From Thuidium tamariscinum (taxonomy: Eukaryota > Streptophyta > Bryopsida > Hypnales > Thuidiaceae), in assembly GCA_947034885.2 (NCBI GenBank), contig OX344756.2:20567489-20631488 (forward strand): DNA of 64,000 bases. The letters run 5' to 3'. Under the pieces are notes generated by a model. The model saw only the letters and a program-made list of their open reading frames with translations, made no database searches and had not been told where the DNA came from. How positions within the stretch are numbered: the stretch's first letter is position 1; every line of letters starts with the position of its first letter. A program made the position numbers and the translations under genes. This document shows, piece after piece, positions 1 to 10,779 of this stretch.

Positions 1-937
1 ATAGTACAAATTGAACCAAAAACCCAATTTGTTGTATATACATAAACATGATTATAAACCTTCAACTTCAAACAATAATCTTGGCAATAATAGAATATTT
101 GTTTTAAAAAGCAAAGTTAGCCTAATTTTCAAAATTATAGAGATGTGTTATAAAGTAAAGGATAGAAGAATAAATCAATAGACAATATTATCAAAATTGA
201 TAGATGATATCTATACAATAAGAGCTATAACCACAAAAATAGTATCTAACAACAAATTTGAAAGTCCTTCACTTAATTGCAAAATTAGTTTTTAAAATAA
301 TTTTTTTCTTTTGCATTCAAAAGTTGAGTTAAAATCATGATAATTTAAAAAAATTTAAATTTAACCTTATAACTCAATTCAATTTAAGTGATCATTATGT
401 TAACTAGAAAACCAATTTTTTGAAGTGAAATATATCTATGTCTTTTCAAATGCAAAGACTTCAAAATCTGTATTATATCAATGATAAAGAATTATGAATA
501 AAATTGATGGCAATTAAAAAGAGGAAAAAATCAAAATTTTGTGTACTTGGGCATGTATGCATTCATTGTTGTTCAAATTTAGAATGTTTAATCCTTAAAT
601 GATCAATATGTGTTGGAATATTGGCCAAATTACATTACTTAATTTTTTTATTTAACTTAATTTTATTCTTTAATAAGATGAAAATAATCAAAACTTTGCA
701 TACTTCTAAAACACATGCTGTACCATATAATCTTTACAATATGTAGAGGTTCATTGTAAAAAGTTCAATATAGGGACAATAATGTTATGGCATAGATTTA
801 GGAAATCAATCAATCAAATTTAGACCTTTCTAAACTATTGTAATCTTCAAATGATATTATTGACCTATCATACTTAGTTATAAGATAATCAATCTTGTTT
901 GAATTAGAATATTGTAGGAACTTGGTTAATCTACACC
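1..937. other. AT-rich intergenic DNA
   Basis: Strongly AT-rich sequence with no open frame longer than about 60 codons, no splice-like exon structure and no recognisable repeat. I see nothing here beyond ordinary intergenic DNA; the TTAA that bounds the next element begins at 938. Confidence 0.6.
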
Positions 938-941
938 TTAA

Positions 942-1900
942 CCCCCTGAACGTCACAGCGGACGTTTTTCATACCCTCTTGAAATGCTGTAACTTCAAAG
1001 TGTTGTAACTCTTGCAAACAAGGTCCAAATTTGATAAAAATTGTTGGGAAAGTTGCGCCTTGTCTTCTAGTTTGTGTGGTAAAATTTTCAGATCAATCCA
1101 CAACATAATGAGTTTTTAGCAGCCAATCAAAGTTTGCAGGTTCTAATTGAGTTCACAAACTGCATTTTAGGGCTGCAACTTCGGGGGCTTGTATCTCTTT
1201 CATCCAAGGTCCAAATTCAATAAAATTTGTTGTGTTTTCTTCCCCTTGAAGTTCAGTTATTGTGGTAAAAATTTAATGTCAATCCAAGTTGTTTTGAATT
1301 TTTGGGAGCAATTCGAAGTTCAAATCCCTACCTTTTTTGGAGAACAATAAACTTCGGCGACTTGTATCTTCTTCATACAAAGTCCATTTTCAATAATTTA
1401 TGTTGGAAAAGTTGCGCATAATAGTCTAGTTTGTGTGGCTAAAATTTTATGTCAATCAAAGAAGTTATGAGTGACTGAGAAGCATTCTAGTAGAAGGAGT
1501 TTCAACCATAGATGTGTTTTCTGCAGTTTTTCTTGCTCTTTTCAAAGCCAATTTGTAACCACAATGAGTGAATTCAATGAATTTTTTTTAACTAATGTGT
1601 TTGTTTACTAATTTTGAATCATTCTATAGTTTAAAGTTTTTTCATTTGAGTAGATTTAGAAATCAAATTTCACCTCGAAATGTGTTTTTATGGAAATTTC
1701 AGCATTCATTTTTAGCACTAAAACATTATAATCTTTAAATCTATGCGGTCAAATGACTCCAAATTTGATACACATCATCTACAACATGTTTACTAAAAGA
1801 TTGTATGGTTAAGATCTTAATAACTAAGTGATATTTTGATCTATGACTCTTCAAATGGAATGACACTTTAGAACCTATTTGGACTTCAGTCCTTTAGGGG
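942..1900. mobile_element. TTAA-flanked inverted-repeat element, piggyBac-like ends
   Basis: The segment is bounded by TTAA at 938-941 and 1901-1904. Its left end reads CCCCCTGAACG and its right end, on the minus strand, CCCCTAAAGGACTG, so the ends form a short imperfect inverted repeat. TTAA target duplication with C-rich termini is characteristic of piggyBac-type DNA transposons. Inside there are three degenerate direct repeats about 175-185 bp apart (near 1018, 1203 and 1377), each with a core like AAGGTCCAAATTTGATAAA. There is no transposase frame, so it would be non-autonomous. The same left terminus recurs at 63831 and a related one at 10234. Assignment to piggyBac is inference. Confidence 0.5.
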
Positions 1901-1904
1901 TTAA

Positions 1905-3040
1905 GACAAGGTTGTTTTTGCGGTGGGTGGGTGGGTTTTGTTTGTTTGCCTTAGTGATATCTATATGACCACACATCTCTTGGTCCCATTCTTAGTACCA
2001 TTAGAAAGCCCTTAGTGAGGAGGGGTGCCCAAGCTTGATTTTATGGCATTTTGACCTATGGTGTGAAAGTTATTGAATTTCAAAGTTTTTATGCATTAAA
2101 TTTAAAAAAGAATTTATTTTACCTTGATTTTGACTATAGCAACAATACAAGGCACACTAGTAATTATTAAAGGTAAGAATACAACAAAAAATTGTAAAAG
2201 TTTATTATTATTAGATTATACATTGCTTATGAAGTGATGAAAGTGGAAGCTAATATGCTTATTCAATGTCATTTGACCATGCTTGTTCACATAATTTGAT
2301 TTAATTTTCACCATACTATCCACTTTCCACCCAAATGTCATCCAAATTTTTTTAAGAAGAAGACTGTTTAAATGTGAGTCTTGTAAAGGTATGGTCATGT
2401 TGTTTATATCTTAAAGGTCTAAAAAAGACATATATATTTTGTTGTATTTGACTCCTAATATGCAAAATATAACCTTAAATATGATAAAATATACACCATT
2501 GGATTGATAACTCAACAATGAACATGTTTCATTGGGATACCTCTTTAACATCCAAAAATAAATTAAATCCAAACATAGCATTATATAAACAAATTTAAAC
2601 TCATTACCATTTTGAACCTTCTTAGACATAGATGAGGTGTACTACTGATCTAAATTGGGACTATTATATGACAATAAATTTCATTCAATATAAGAACAAA
2701 CTTTTATCACAACATTATAGGCTCATAGGCTTATACCTCAATTCATATTCCCAAATCTTAAAAAATTTAGGATTCTTTTTTTTTTCTTTTTTTCTAATTT
2801 TTCTTGGTGGATGTTCACCCAAGAATACAAAAGCAAGTAAAACAAACCATCCAATTTTATTCATCCATCCATCACTATAATATACTTTCATCCAAAATCC
2901 AATCTAAAAAAGGTAAAAACTTCATTGATAATAGATCCAACTTCAACTATAGATTTGATAATTTTATCCTTCACTACTTTCTCTCTTTGTTTTTTCTCTT
3001 GATTTACTCCTTTTCTCCAAAAAAATAAAAGTCACTAGTA
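1905..3040. other. AT-rich intergenic DNA with 9-bp direct repeats
   Basis: No gene is visible. The 9-mer CACTAGTAA occurs at 2155-2163 and again at 3033-3041, and the right copy is preceded by an A-rich stretch. That would fit target duplications around an old poly(A)-tailed retroposed insertion of about 870 bp, but the interior has no recognisable coding or SINE sequence, so this is only a suggestion. Confidence 0.3.
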
Positions 3041-3041
3041 A

Positions 3042-3405
3042 CTAAGGGTTTCCTAATGTCGTGTTGCACCTCTCAACTTGCTGCTGGTTTTCTTGCAGTG
3101 TTGGAAATAGGTGCCCTCTGTGACTTAAGCTACAGTGACTCCCCCCACCGCCCCTTCGGCTGTTGACGACGATGGAAGCTTCGAAGTTTCCCTTTTCTAA
3201 TCTGACGCGGGCAGCGCCTTCGTGTTGCTCCGCAAACCCAGTTGCGCTTCTTTCTCAGCTAAGTTACACAACGGAAAGCTCGCTAGGGATTGCATCTTCT
3301 CTCCCACCTAAGCTTTTATTCACAATCTCCATTGCAAATTAGCTCAGTCGGTGGTACCGTAATTTTCTGGTAATTTGAGCCACGGATTCATTCAGTGCAG
3401 CGAAG
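3042..3405 (+). promoter_or_regulatory. Promoter and 5' leader region of the sphinganine C4-hydroxylase gene
   Basis: Base composition changes here from AT-rich to mixed, with a C-rich tract near 3140-3155. The stretch lies directly upstream of the ATG at 3406, so it should contain the core promoter and 5' UTR. No convincing TATA box is seen, and the transcription start cannot be placed from sequence. Confidence 0.4.
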
Positions 3406-4802
3406 ATGATGCTGTGGGGGCATTCGGTGAGCGATGAGGTGCTGGGCACATTCGCGCCCATCGTCGTGTACTGGCTCTACTCCGGAATGTATCACGTCCT
3501 CATGACGGTGCCGAGATTCTCCAAGTATCGCTTGCATTCCGTGGAGGATGAGAAGCGGAAGAACTTGGTGACTGTGCCGCAGGTGGTGCGTGGGGTGCTG
3601 TTGCAGCAAGCGATTCAAGTCGTCGTCGCGCTTCTGCTGTTTACGGTACGAGCTCTTCGTTTTTTACGCCTAAACCTAATTCTAATCGTGGCGGAGCTCG
3701 TGAAGAGGAGCTCTGAATCTCGGACTCTGTTTTTTGGCTAGTTTTGAAATAATGACTTTTGTTGTTGCGGAATTCGCATTTTTGTGTGCTCGTGGGCTTG
3801 GTTGGAGATTTGGTGGTGTACGGGGAGGTTACAGAGTGAAGAAACATCCTTTATTGTGAGGTGCCAACTGTGAATGTACAGTAAGCTTACTTGAGAGGGA
3901 GGTCCCTGCGGTATTTTATCCGTCTGTCCTGTATTTTTGCTTTTCGCGCGAGATCAATTTGTGTGCTTCTTCAGTGTAGGATACTTTTTTAAGCTTAACC
4001 TAATTCTTATCCTGCCGAATCCGAAGGAGATTAGCACTGAATCGCTATTATTTCCTACTAGATTTGAAACTACGCTTCAAAAACCTCGTTGCGTATTGAT
4101 TAATTCTTAACTTTAATCGTGCCCGTGCGCACCGTCCTTGCCTTCTGAGATTTTGCGGTTTACCAGGCTCCATTGCACGGGTCACAGAATGAAAAAAACT
4201 TGCAAGTTCTGTGGATACATTTCCCGGCCTAGATGTTTACCCTAATCTGTCTCCTGGTGCAGATAACGGGTCAAGAAGAGAAAGTTGAACAACCGAGCCC
4301 TTGGATAGTGGCCGTTCAGTTCGTGGTGGCGATGGGGGTCATGGATACCTGGCAGTATCTCTGCCATCGGTGGATGCACGTGAACAAGTTCATGTACAAG
4401 CATGTGCACTCGTTGCACCACCGACTTGTCGTGCCTTTCGCCTTCGGCGCCTTGTACAATCATCCTTTGGAAGGCCTGCTGCTGGACACGGTGGGCGGGG
4501 CCATGTCCTTTTTAGTGACGGGCATGACGCCCCGCACGTCCATCTTCTTCTTCTCCTTCGCCACCATCAAGACCATCGACGACCACTGCGGACTGTGGCT
4601 CCCCTGGAACCCGTTCCATTACATCTTCTGGAACAACACCGCCTACCACGACATCCACCACCAGTTGCACGGCACCAAGTTCAACTTCTCGCAGCCGTTT
4701 TTCATCTCGTGGGACATACTCTGTGGCACGCACATGCCGTTTGTGGTGCAGAAGCGGGTGGAGGGCGGCCTCGAAGCCAGGCCCGTGAAGAAGATCGACT
4801 GA
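3406..4802 (+). CDS. SBH: Sphinganine C4-hydroxylase (sphingoid base hydroxylase), two exons
   Basis: Di-iron membrane hydroxylase of the fatty acid hydroxylase superfamily. It adds the C4 hydroxyl to sphinganine to make phytosphingosine-type long-chain bases of plant ceramides, acting in the endoplasmic reticulum. Exon 1 is 3406-3645 and exon 2 is 4263-4802. The intron (3646-4262) starts GTACGA, ends TGCAG and is phase 0, giving 259 residues, close to the roughly 260 of Arabidopsis SBH1/SBH2. The three histidine clusters are present: HRWMH at about residue 115, HSLHH at about 129 and HDIHHQ at about 209. The family stretches YWLYSGMY, DTWQYLCHRW, YNHPLEGLLLDT and IDDHCGLWLPWNP are recognisable. 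Hydrophobic segments lie in the N-terminal third and around residues 150-185. The ATG at 3406 fits the family's N-terminus. The reading frame is clean, so it is probably a functional housekeeping gene. Confidence 0.93.
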
Positions 4803-5750
4803 ATGACTCGCAGTTGCAAGTATTTCATGCAGGCAGATCGAGGATTCCTTGTATGTTCTTAGTAACGAGCTTGAAGATACTACCGTCTTTTCTTGCGTCT
4901 AATACAGCTTAGGCTTGAAGCGGTGATCATTAACGAAGCAGTGCTGCTGCTTCCGCCATAGCATCGGAGAATTCATCCTGATTGTATCGGTGATCCCGTG
5001 ACCTGAGGGTTTGCTGGCTCTGGACCGAAGGGGAGGTGGCCAAGCCTTGCATCGACAAGAGGCCCTTCATTTACAGTGACTGGCAGGAAGTTGGAGTAGT
5101 TTGCTACTTGAAAAACGAGCCAGTGCTACAGTGTGACAGAGCCTCTCGTAGCCTGGCTTCTTCTTTTTCATATTCACTGTGCTCGTTGGGAGAGACTCCT
5201 GGATTAGAAATTAGTTAGCTTCATTCTTGCAGGGTTGCGCACCTGCTGCTCTTGATAGGGTTTGTTACAGAAAAGATTATTTTGTTTTGCTTGTTGTAGA
5301 CGTATTGGTAGGTCACTTTGTTACTTGGATGTGCTTTTTGATAAGGCAACTGTATTCTTATGATTTGCAAATACTGTCACTTCGAGTGATGTACGTGAAA
5401 GCTCCTTCAAGTATTTGGTGGTGCTTTTTGAGCTTTACAGCGTCAATTTCAGGGTTGTCAAAGTGCAAGACATGTGCTCCAAGAATTCCTGGGAGGGCGA
5501 TTTGGGAAACGCGATTTGAAATTTTCTTCGAGGGGTTTAGGCTCAGGCTGTGATCTCCTCTAAAGCTTGACAGCTTTCCGAATGCAGTCCTGCAGGATTC
5601 TGAGCCCAAAGAGTCCTGTCTCCGACGTAAGCCATTTCAGGCCATTTCATGCAGTTGTAAAGTCTCCAAAATCAGTTTCGTCTACAAAGTTGGGTGAGGC
5701 CCAAAGAAATCACTTAGAAAATCTCCACCCCATTCTTTGAAAACTATGAA
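4803..5750 (+). other. 3' flank and probable 3' UTR of the hydroxylase gene
   Basis: Mixed-composition sequence after the hydroxylase stop, turning AT-rich near 5,750. The short open frames here show no family resemblance and no repeat is seen. It most likely holds the 3' UTR and polyadenylation region; the exact end cannot be fixed. Confidence 0.4.
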
Positions 5751-8368
5751 CGTTTATTGTCCCATCAAAGCATATATTTCTTTTGCTTGCATTTTACATG
5801 GTACATGTGCATTAATCTAGTAAACATATAAATCATAGAATCTTGGTTTGAATCTTACTTTTGTGTAGTCAAATGGCCACCTGTATGTACCATACATTTT
5901 CTACTTTATTCCACTTTATTCTAGTAATTGAAAGTACACTAGTAAGTTTAGAATATATAATGTCAAAATATTGAGCAATGAAACACATGAAGACTTATTT
6001 GTGAAAATTCATCAAGTATATCATGGAAAGAAGGCCTATATAAGGGATTCCTATGTCTGACAATTTATGATATCTTTTATCAATGGATGAAGATCATGTG
6101 GTAACCTTGGTCTTAGTCCATTTAAAACAAAATTATAGTTATTTGAAGGATAATCTTCAAATGTATCCAATTACAATCTTATAACACATTATGTTGTAAC
6201 TATATATATTAGCTTTATTTGTAAACTCTAAATTGAAACTTGAAACTCCATCCTTCAATTGCAAAAGTATTTCAGGGGATTTCCAAAGCTTGGTAACCCC
6301 TACACCCATTAAGCATTAAAAATTGTCTATAATTGCCAAAAACTCATAGCAAGCATCTATTGAGATGTTTTCATTGAATAATTTAATGAATACATCTAAT
6401 GTTCTAAGATCTTTATGCATAGTGCCATAATATTCATGCAATGTCTACATATCTTTTGCTATTGACCATATTAAAGTGTAAATTTGATTTTAATTCAAAG
6501 TAAACACATGAGATTTTAATGCATCAATTGTTCATTTGTGAGTTTGTACAAATTACCTCAATTGTCTCTACATTACCATGGCAAACTTATGTTGAAACTT
6601 ATCATCCTTTAATAATGTTCTACCTTGAATCCACTCGATGGGGGTGAATAGAGCCTTTTCAACAATGTTAGGATCATAGTTCCCAAATCAAAACCAAGAA
6701 AATATTCCTTGAGGTTAGTGAGGTTGAAGATATCAAAAAAGAATACTTATCTTGAAACCTTTACCGCACAATTTCTAATTGATCTTCTTTCATTGACAAG
6801 TGTAGCTTTATAAACCTCAACTTACATTCCTTTAGGAATTTTCTCACTTATTTTAAGATTGTCAAATCTTTGAAAGAAGCTATAATAATTAATAAAGGCT
6901 TGTTTCTTAAAGATGTATTGTCGCTTACAATGCCAATGAAGATAAATATGACCAAATTGTCATTTTGCAATCTTTAATGTAGATGCTTGAGTAATTCTTA
7001 AGTGTTTGTATTTCTTCCTTCAAATAAACTGTTCAAATTGGTTACAAACATTGAAATACTTATAGTCTTTACAAACTCTATAATTTGAATTGTATTTTAC
7101 AACAACCAATGCAAATAGATTAGTTTAAATTTAACCCCTAAATATTTTTGACTATATTTTCATGAAAAATGTTCCAAATTTTCATTTCTAGTATTTAGGT
7201 TTAAATTTTAAGAAGAAAACATTTTTGGACACATGTAACCATTGATAATTTGATAGGACCTTGTAATAAATTAGTTTGAAAAGATGCTGAAAAAAATTTC
7301 AAGAATTTCTATTGAATAGATTTAAGATTGAATTAGTGTTTGAATTGACAAAAAAAACATTATTTGGCCATTGAAAAAAATAGGAAGCTAGACTTCACAA
7401 GGTCATATTTATATGTAAAAATGTCTAAAATGGTGGTATTTAGATTCATTTGTTGAGAGGCAAGTTGGCTACATGCTTGAAGATTTTTAGATCATTTGGA
7501 ATTGTACAATATATAGGAAACAAATAGTAAGGAAAAAATTGAAAAATGATTCAAAATACTAAATTGTTAAAAATATAATTATGGAAATTAAAAATGCCAA
7601 TTTCAATGGTTGCAATATTAGAATAAACAATCTACACCTATTGTTTTTATTTTTATCCAAAATGTTGAAAATTGAATTATGTAATAGGCTTCAAAATTTG
7701 TTTTAGAGTAGAGGATCTATAATTGCCTTATTGCCTACAAACTAAAGTCTTCATAGCTTCCATTTCATTGATCAAAATGGACTGATTCAAAAAAATTCAC
7801 ATAGCTTATACAAAAATTTTAAAAATTAGTTTGAAATTTTTATTTTTTGAAAAAGTGATTTTTAAAGAATATTCATGAGCTACCTAAATTAACCACCAAG
7901 CATTGAAAAATACGTATTATACAATAATTTTTTAATCATGAAGTTAAAAGTTATGAAAATTATTGGGCCTAAAAGCTACTCCTAGAACACATGTTGTGCA
8001 AAAATTCCAAAGAAAAAAAATAAAAATTTCATTTACAATGAGCTTTGTAAAATCACTATATTGCTAGAAAATATAGTTTAAGCAATTAGGGATTAAACTC
8101 TAAATATATGATTTAAAAAATAAAATAAAACTATAATATAATCAACATACTTCTTGAAATTTTTTATATGGATACATTCACTTCATTTACATTTGATTTT
8201 AATCCATTAGTCCCATCATTTGTAGGAATCGTATATCAGTGTTTTGTAGGAGATAAGAGCATTATGCTATAAAAATGGAATAAAATATTATGACACCAAA
8301 AAAACAATTTAAACATAAATGTAACATAAGGTTTATCAATCACTTAATTAAAAAAAAAAGATTCTCTA
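5751..8368. other. AT-rich intergenic DNA
   Basis: About 2.6 kb of very AT-rich sequence with dense stops in all frames. I found no gene, no RNA gene and no clear repeat boundary. Confidence 0.6.
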
Positions 8369-8372
8369 TTAA

Positions 8373-8576
8373 CCCCTAAATGTCATAGAGACATTAAATT
8401 AGACACCAATTGTACAATTTAAAGTCTATATCAATCTTGGATTTCTGAAATTTATATGTGTCCTAGATGTTCAAAATCTATATCATTTAAGATGTCACTT
8501 TTCTAGTTTAGATTGTGTAGTTTGAAAAATAGCACACGGAATATTGCCATTTTAATGATATTGACCATTTTAGAGG
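8373..8576. mobile_element. Degenerate TTAA-flanked element
   Basis: TTAA followed by CCCCTAAATG at 8369-8382 faces an inverted counterpart, CATTTTAGAGG followed by TTAA, ending at 8580. The arrangement matches the TTAA-bounded elements at 942-1900 and 10234-10455, but the termini are short and imperfect, so the call is weak. Confidence 0.3.
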
Positions 8577-8738
8577 TTAAATAAGATATTTTCATAATCT
8601 TAATGTTTGGATAGTTGAATCTTGTATTTTAAAATAGAATCATGCTTAATCAAGAGTCTAAAAGGAAAGAGACTATAAGACTAAAGCATCTTCATTTTAG
8701 AAGAACATCATTCCTCGTTCTTCAATAACTACCTATAT

Positions 8739-9030
8739 GGTGAATTTCATTAAAATGGTGGTATTCCGTGTGCAATGTGAAATGAAAATTGACATCTACA
8801 ACTCAAATAGATTTTTAAACATCTAGGATGAATGTAGATTTTGAAAATTTATGACAAATTCAGATTTCAAATTACATGGTTTGAAACATCTTCAACTGGT
8901 TTAGATTTTAGACATCTACGATCCATATAGCTTTCAAAGTTTATGATGAATTTAGATTTCAGATTGCATGGTTTGAACTATAAGAAGTGTCAAAGTAATA
9001 AAATTGTACCATTTTAATGAAATTCACCAT
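8739..9030. mobile_element. MITE-like element with 23-bp inverted repeats
   Basis: The 23 bases at 8739-8761 are the exact reverse complement of 9008-9030. A diverged third copy of the right arm lies at about 8546-8568. Between the arms are two diverged direct copies of an approximately 80-bp unit (near 8811-8890 and 8900-8975). No coding capacity is present. It looks like a small non-autonomous DNA transposon; a target duplication is not evident, so the superfamily is unknown. Confidence 0.45.
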
Positions 9031-9060
9031 CTATCATGAGAACTGTACAAATCGTCAATT

Positions 9061-9883
9061 TCAATAATTTGGCACAATTATGGCACCAAAGTATACATCA
9101 TCAAAATGGTCTAATTTGAAGCTGTGGGCCCTGAAATTGTCCTTCAAAAACATGCCAACATCTTGGAACACAACAAATTTAACTAAATTGACATTCCAGA
9201 AATGGACACCGGCCAATACAGATTCAAAGCCACAGAGCTTTACCAACTCAAAGATTCGAACAACAAGAAAAATTAATCTAATGTTCAAATTTTCTTCATG
9301 CTCCAAACTTGAAATCTGAGAATGGTAATCCAAAAATATTCAAATCCCTTAACATGACAGAGCATCGATCGATCAAAAATACTTCAACGAACCAACCTTG
9401 TGTTCAAATTCTCTTCAAGTTTCTATAAACTTGAATTTTGAAGCGACTTGGGTAGACCCAATTATTCTGCAAATCAAAAAGAGTGTGATTTACATAAATG
9501 TTGGCTTACCTCGATCTCAAGCTGGGATTTGAATTGACCGTCTCTGAGAATTCTGCACTGAGCTTGGCGACAGAGCAAAAGTACGTGATTGATCGATTCA
9601 AGTAATCCGTGAGGCTTCAAGCTCAACAGATGATCACAGTCTGGGGATATCCAAAATGTCCATCTAAGGATTTTCTGAAGAATTTTTTGAGGATTCGAAT
9701 TCCATTGCCAATGTCCAGTACGTGATCGATGATAGAATACGATACACTCGGATACAAATAAGAGTGTAATTTGGACACAACCCTAAATATTTGTCCAATT
9801 CTCATCCTGGAGTTCTCTTGTGGAATAAACGAATCCATCAAACAGTGATCGATAGCCCACTTCGATTCGCAAGAAAAAGACAA
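9061..9883 (-). other. Unrecognised minus-strand ORF pair, possible gene fragment
   Basis: Two minus-strand open frames of 86 codons (9883-9623) and 90 codons (9333-9061) lie in a patch less AT-rich than its surroundings. The first begins MSFSCESKW and contains ILKKFFRKSLDG; the second contains VLAGVHFW and FKLDHFDDVYFG. I recognise no family in either and no convincing splice pair joining them. The plus strand is also open over 9080-9319, which weakens the coding case. They may be a decayed gene, a non-coding transcript or chance. Confidence 0.15.
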
Positions 9884-10229
9884 TCTAAGTGTTGCCTTGA
9901 AGTCCAGCTGATCGACTGCTTTTGTATCTGCAAAGATGCATGAATAGTCTCTGCATTATTTATGCATTTATTTATTTCTCCGACTGATTATCGGTCTCAC
10001 AGACTTCTCCGAATGAATGGTGGCGACCGAGGTGGCGACGGGGGAAGTCACAACTTGAGGGGCATGGCAGTATTTTACACCCAAGGCTAAGCAGACTAAA
10101 AACCAGACGTACTGCAGAGTTAGTGAAAGTTAGTTACTGCAGCAAATTCAAAACAGGGGCAAAAGAAGTACCAGCTCTAGCTTTGAGAACGTCATCATTT
10201 GGGTGCTTTGAAACTTTCCAATTTATTCC
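9884..10229. other. Intergenic stretch, no feature seen
   Basis: Mixed-composition sequence between the weak ORF pair and the TTAA-flanked element. It has no long open frame, no repeat and no recognisable RNA gene. Confidence 0.4.
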
Positions 10230-10233
10230 TTAA

Positions 10234-10455
10234 CCCTTGAACGACAGACTGGTGACCGTGGAAATCATGCATTTTGATTCCGTGTGACATCATCTACTTT
10301 GGAAAAGCCAAATATATCCATTGGAAGTCAAAGCCCTGTAGAAGATTTCCCCTTTCCACCCCTAAAACCGAGAACCAATAGTTGCACTTCCATTCTACAA
10401 GGGAAGATTCTCTCTCATTCTGCGGACGCAAAACGTCCTCTTCGACGTTTAAGGG
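10234..10455. mobile_element. 222-bp TTAA-flanked MITE, piggyBac-like
   Basis: TTAA occurs at 10230-10233 and 10456-10459. The left end is CCCTTGAACG and the right end read on the minus strand is CCCTTAAACGTCG, an imperfect terminal inverted repeat. Length, lack of a transposase and the TTAA target fit a non-autonomous piggyBac-type element related to the one at 942-1900. A 69-codon open frame starting at 10284 lies inside it and is probably chance. Confidence 0.5.
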
Positions 10456-10526
10456 TTAATCGCTTGAATGGAAGATACGAAGGGCACTTGTAAAAACAAT
10501 AATGACTAATACACTAACCTCTCTAC

Positions 10527-10676
10527 AACCACAGGGAGATTATTTGGGTTTACTACGTAGTGAAGTCACTATCATTACCACATTCAAAGTGGTAAAATCA
10601 GTATAATTACCACTTTCAAAGTGGTAATGGTAGTGAGTTTACCATCATAGTAAATCCAAATAATCTCCCTGTGAAC
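10527..10676. mobile_element. 144-bp foldback MITE with 3-bp target duplication
   Basis: The arms 10530-10555 and 10648-10673 are 26-bp inverted repeats with one mismatch, starting CACAGGGAGATT. The trinucleotide AAC flanks both sides (10527-10529 and 10674-10676). The interior continues the hairpin with further complementary ATTACCACTTT-type stretches, so most of the element can fold on itself. Three-base duplications and CAC-start termini are seen in CACTA-type elements, while PIF/Harbinger also duplicates 3 bp. Superfamily is therefore inferred. Confidence 0.6.
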
Positions 10677-10779
10677 TAATATCTAATATAAAAAGTATAT
10701 TAGTGGTGCATGTAGAGCAATCAGATTCTTCCTTGTCGTTGATAATTAATTATGCATGAAATCTTCTTTGGAAGCTTGC

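Noticed and set aside
3335..3360. TAGCTCAGTCGGTGGTAC, resembling a tRNA D-arm
   Set aside because: No anticodon arm, T-arm or acceptor stem follows; it lies in the hydroxylase leader.
4301..4912. 203-codon plus-strand frame overlapping hydroxylase exon 2
   Set aside because: It is an out-of-frame shadow of the conserved histidine-box exon, with no family resemblance.
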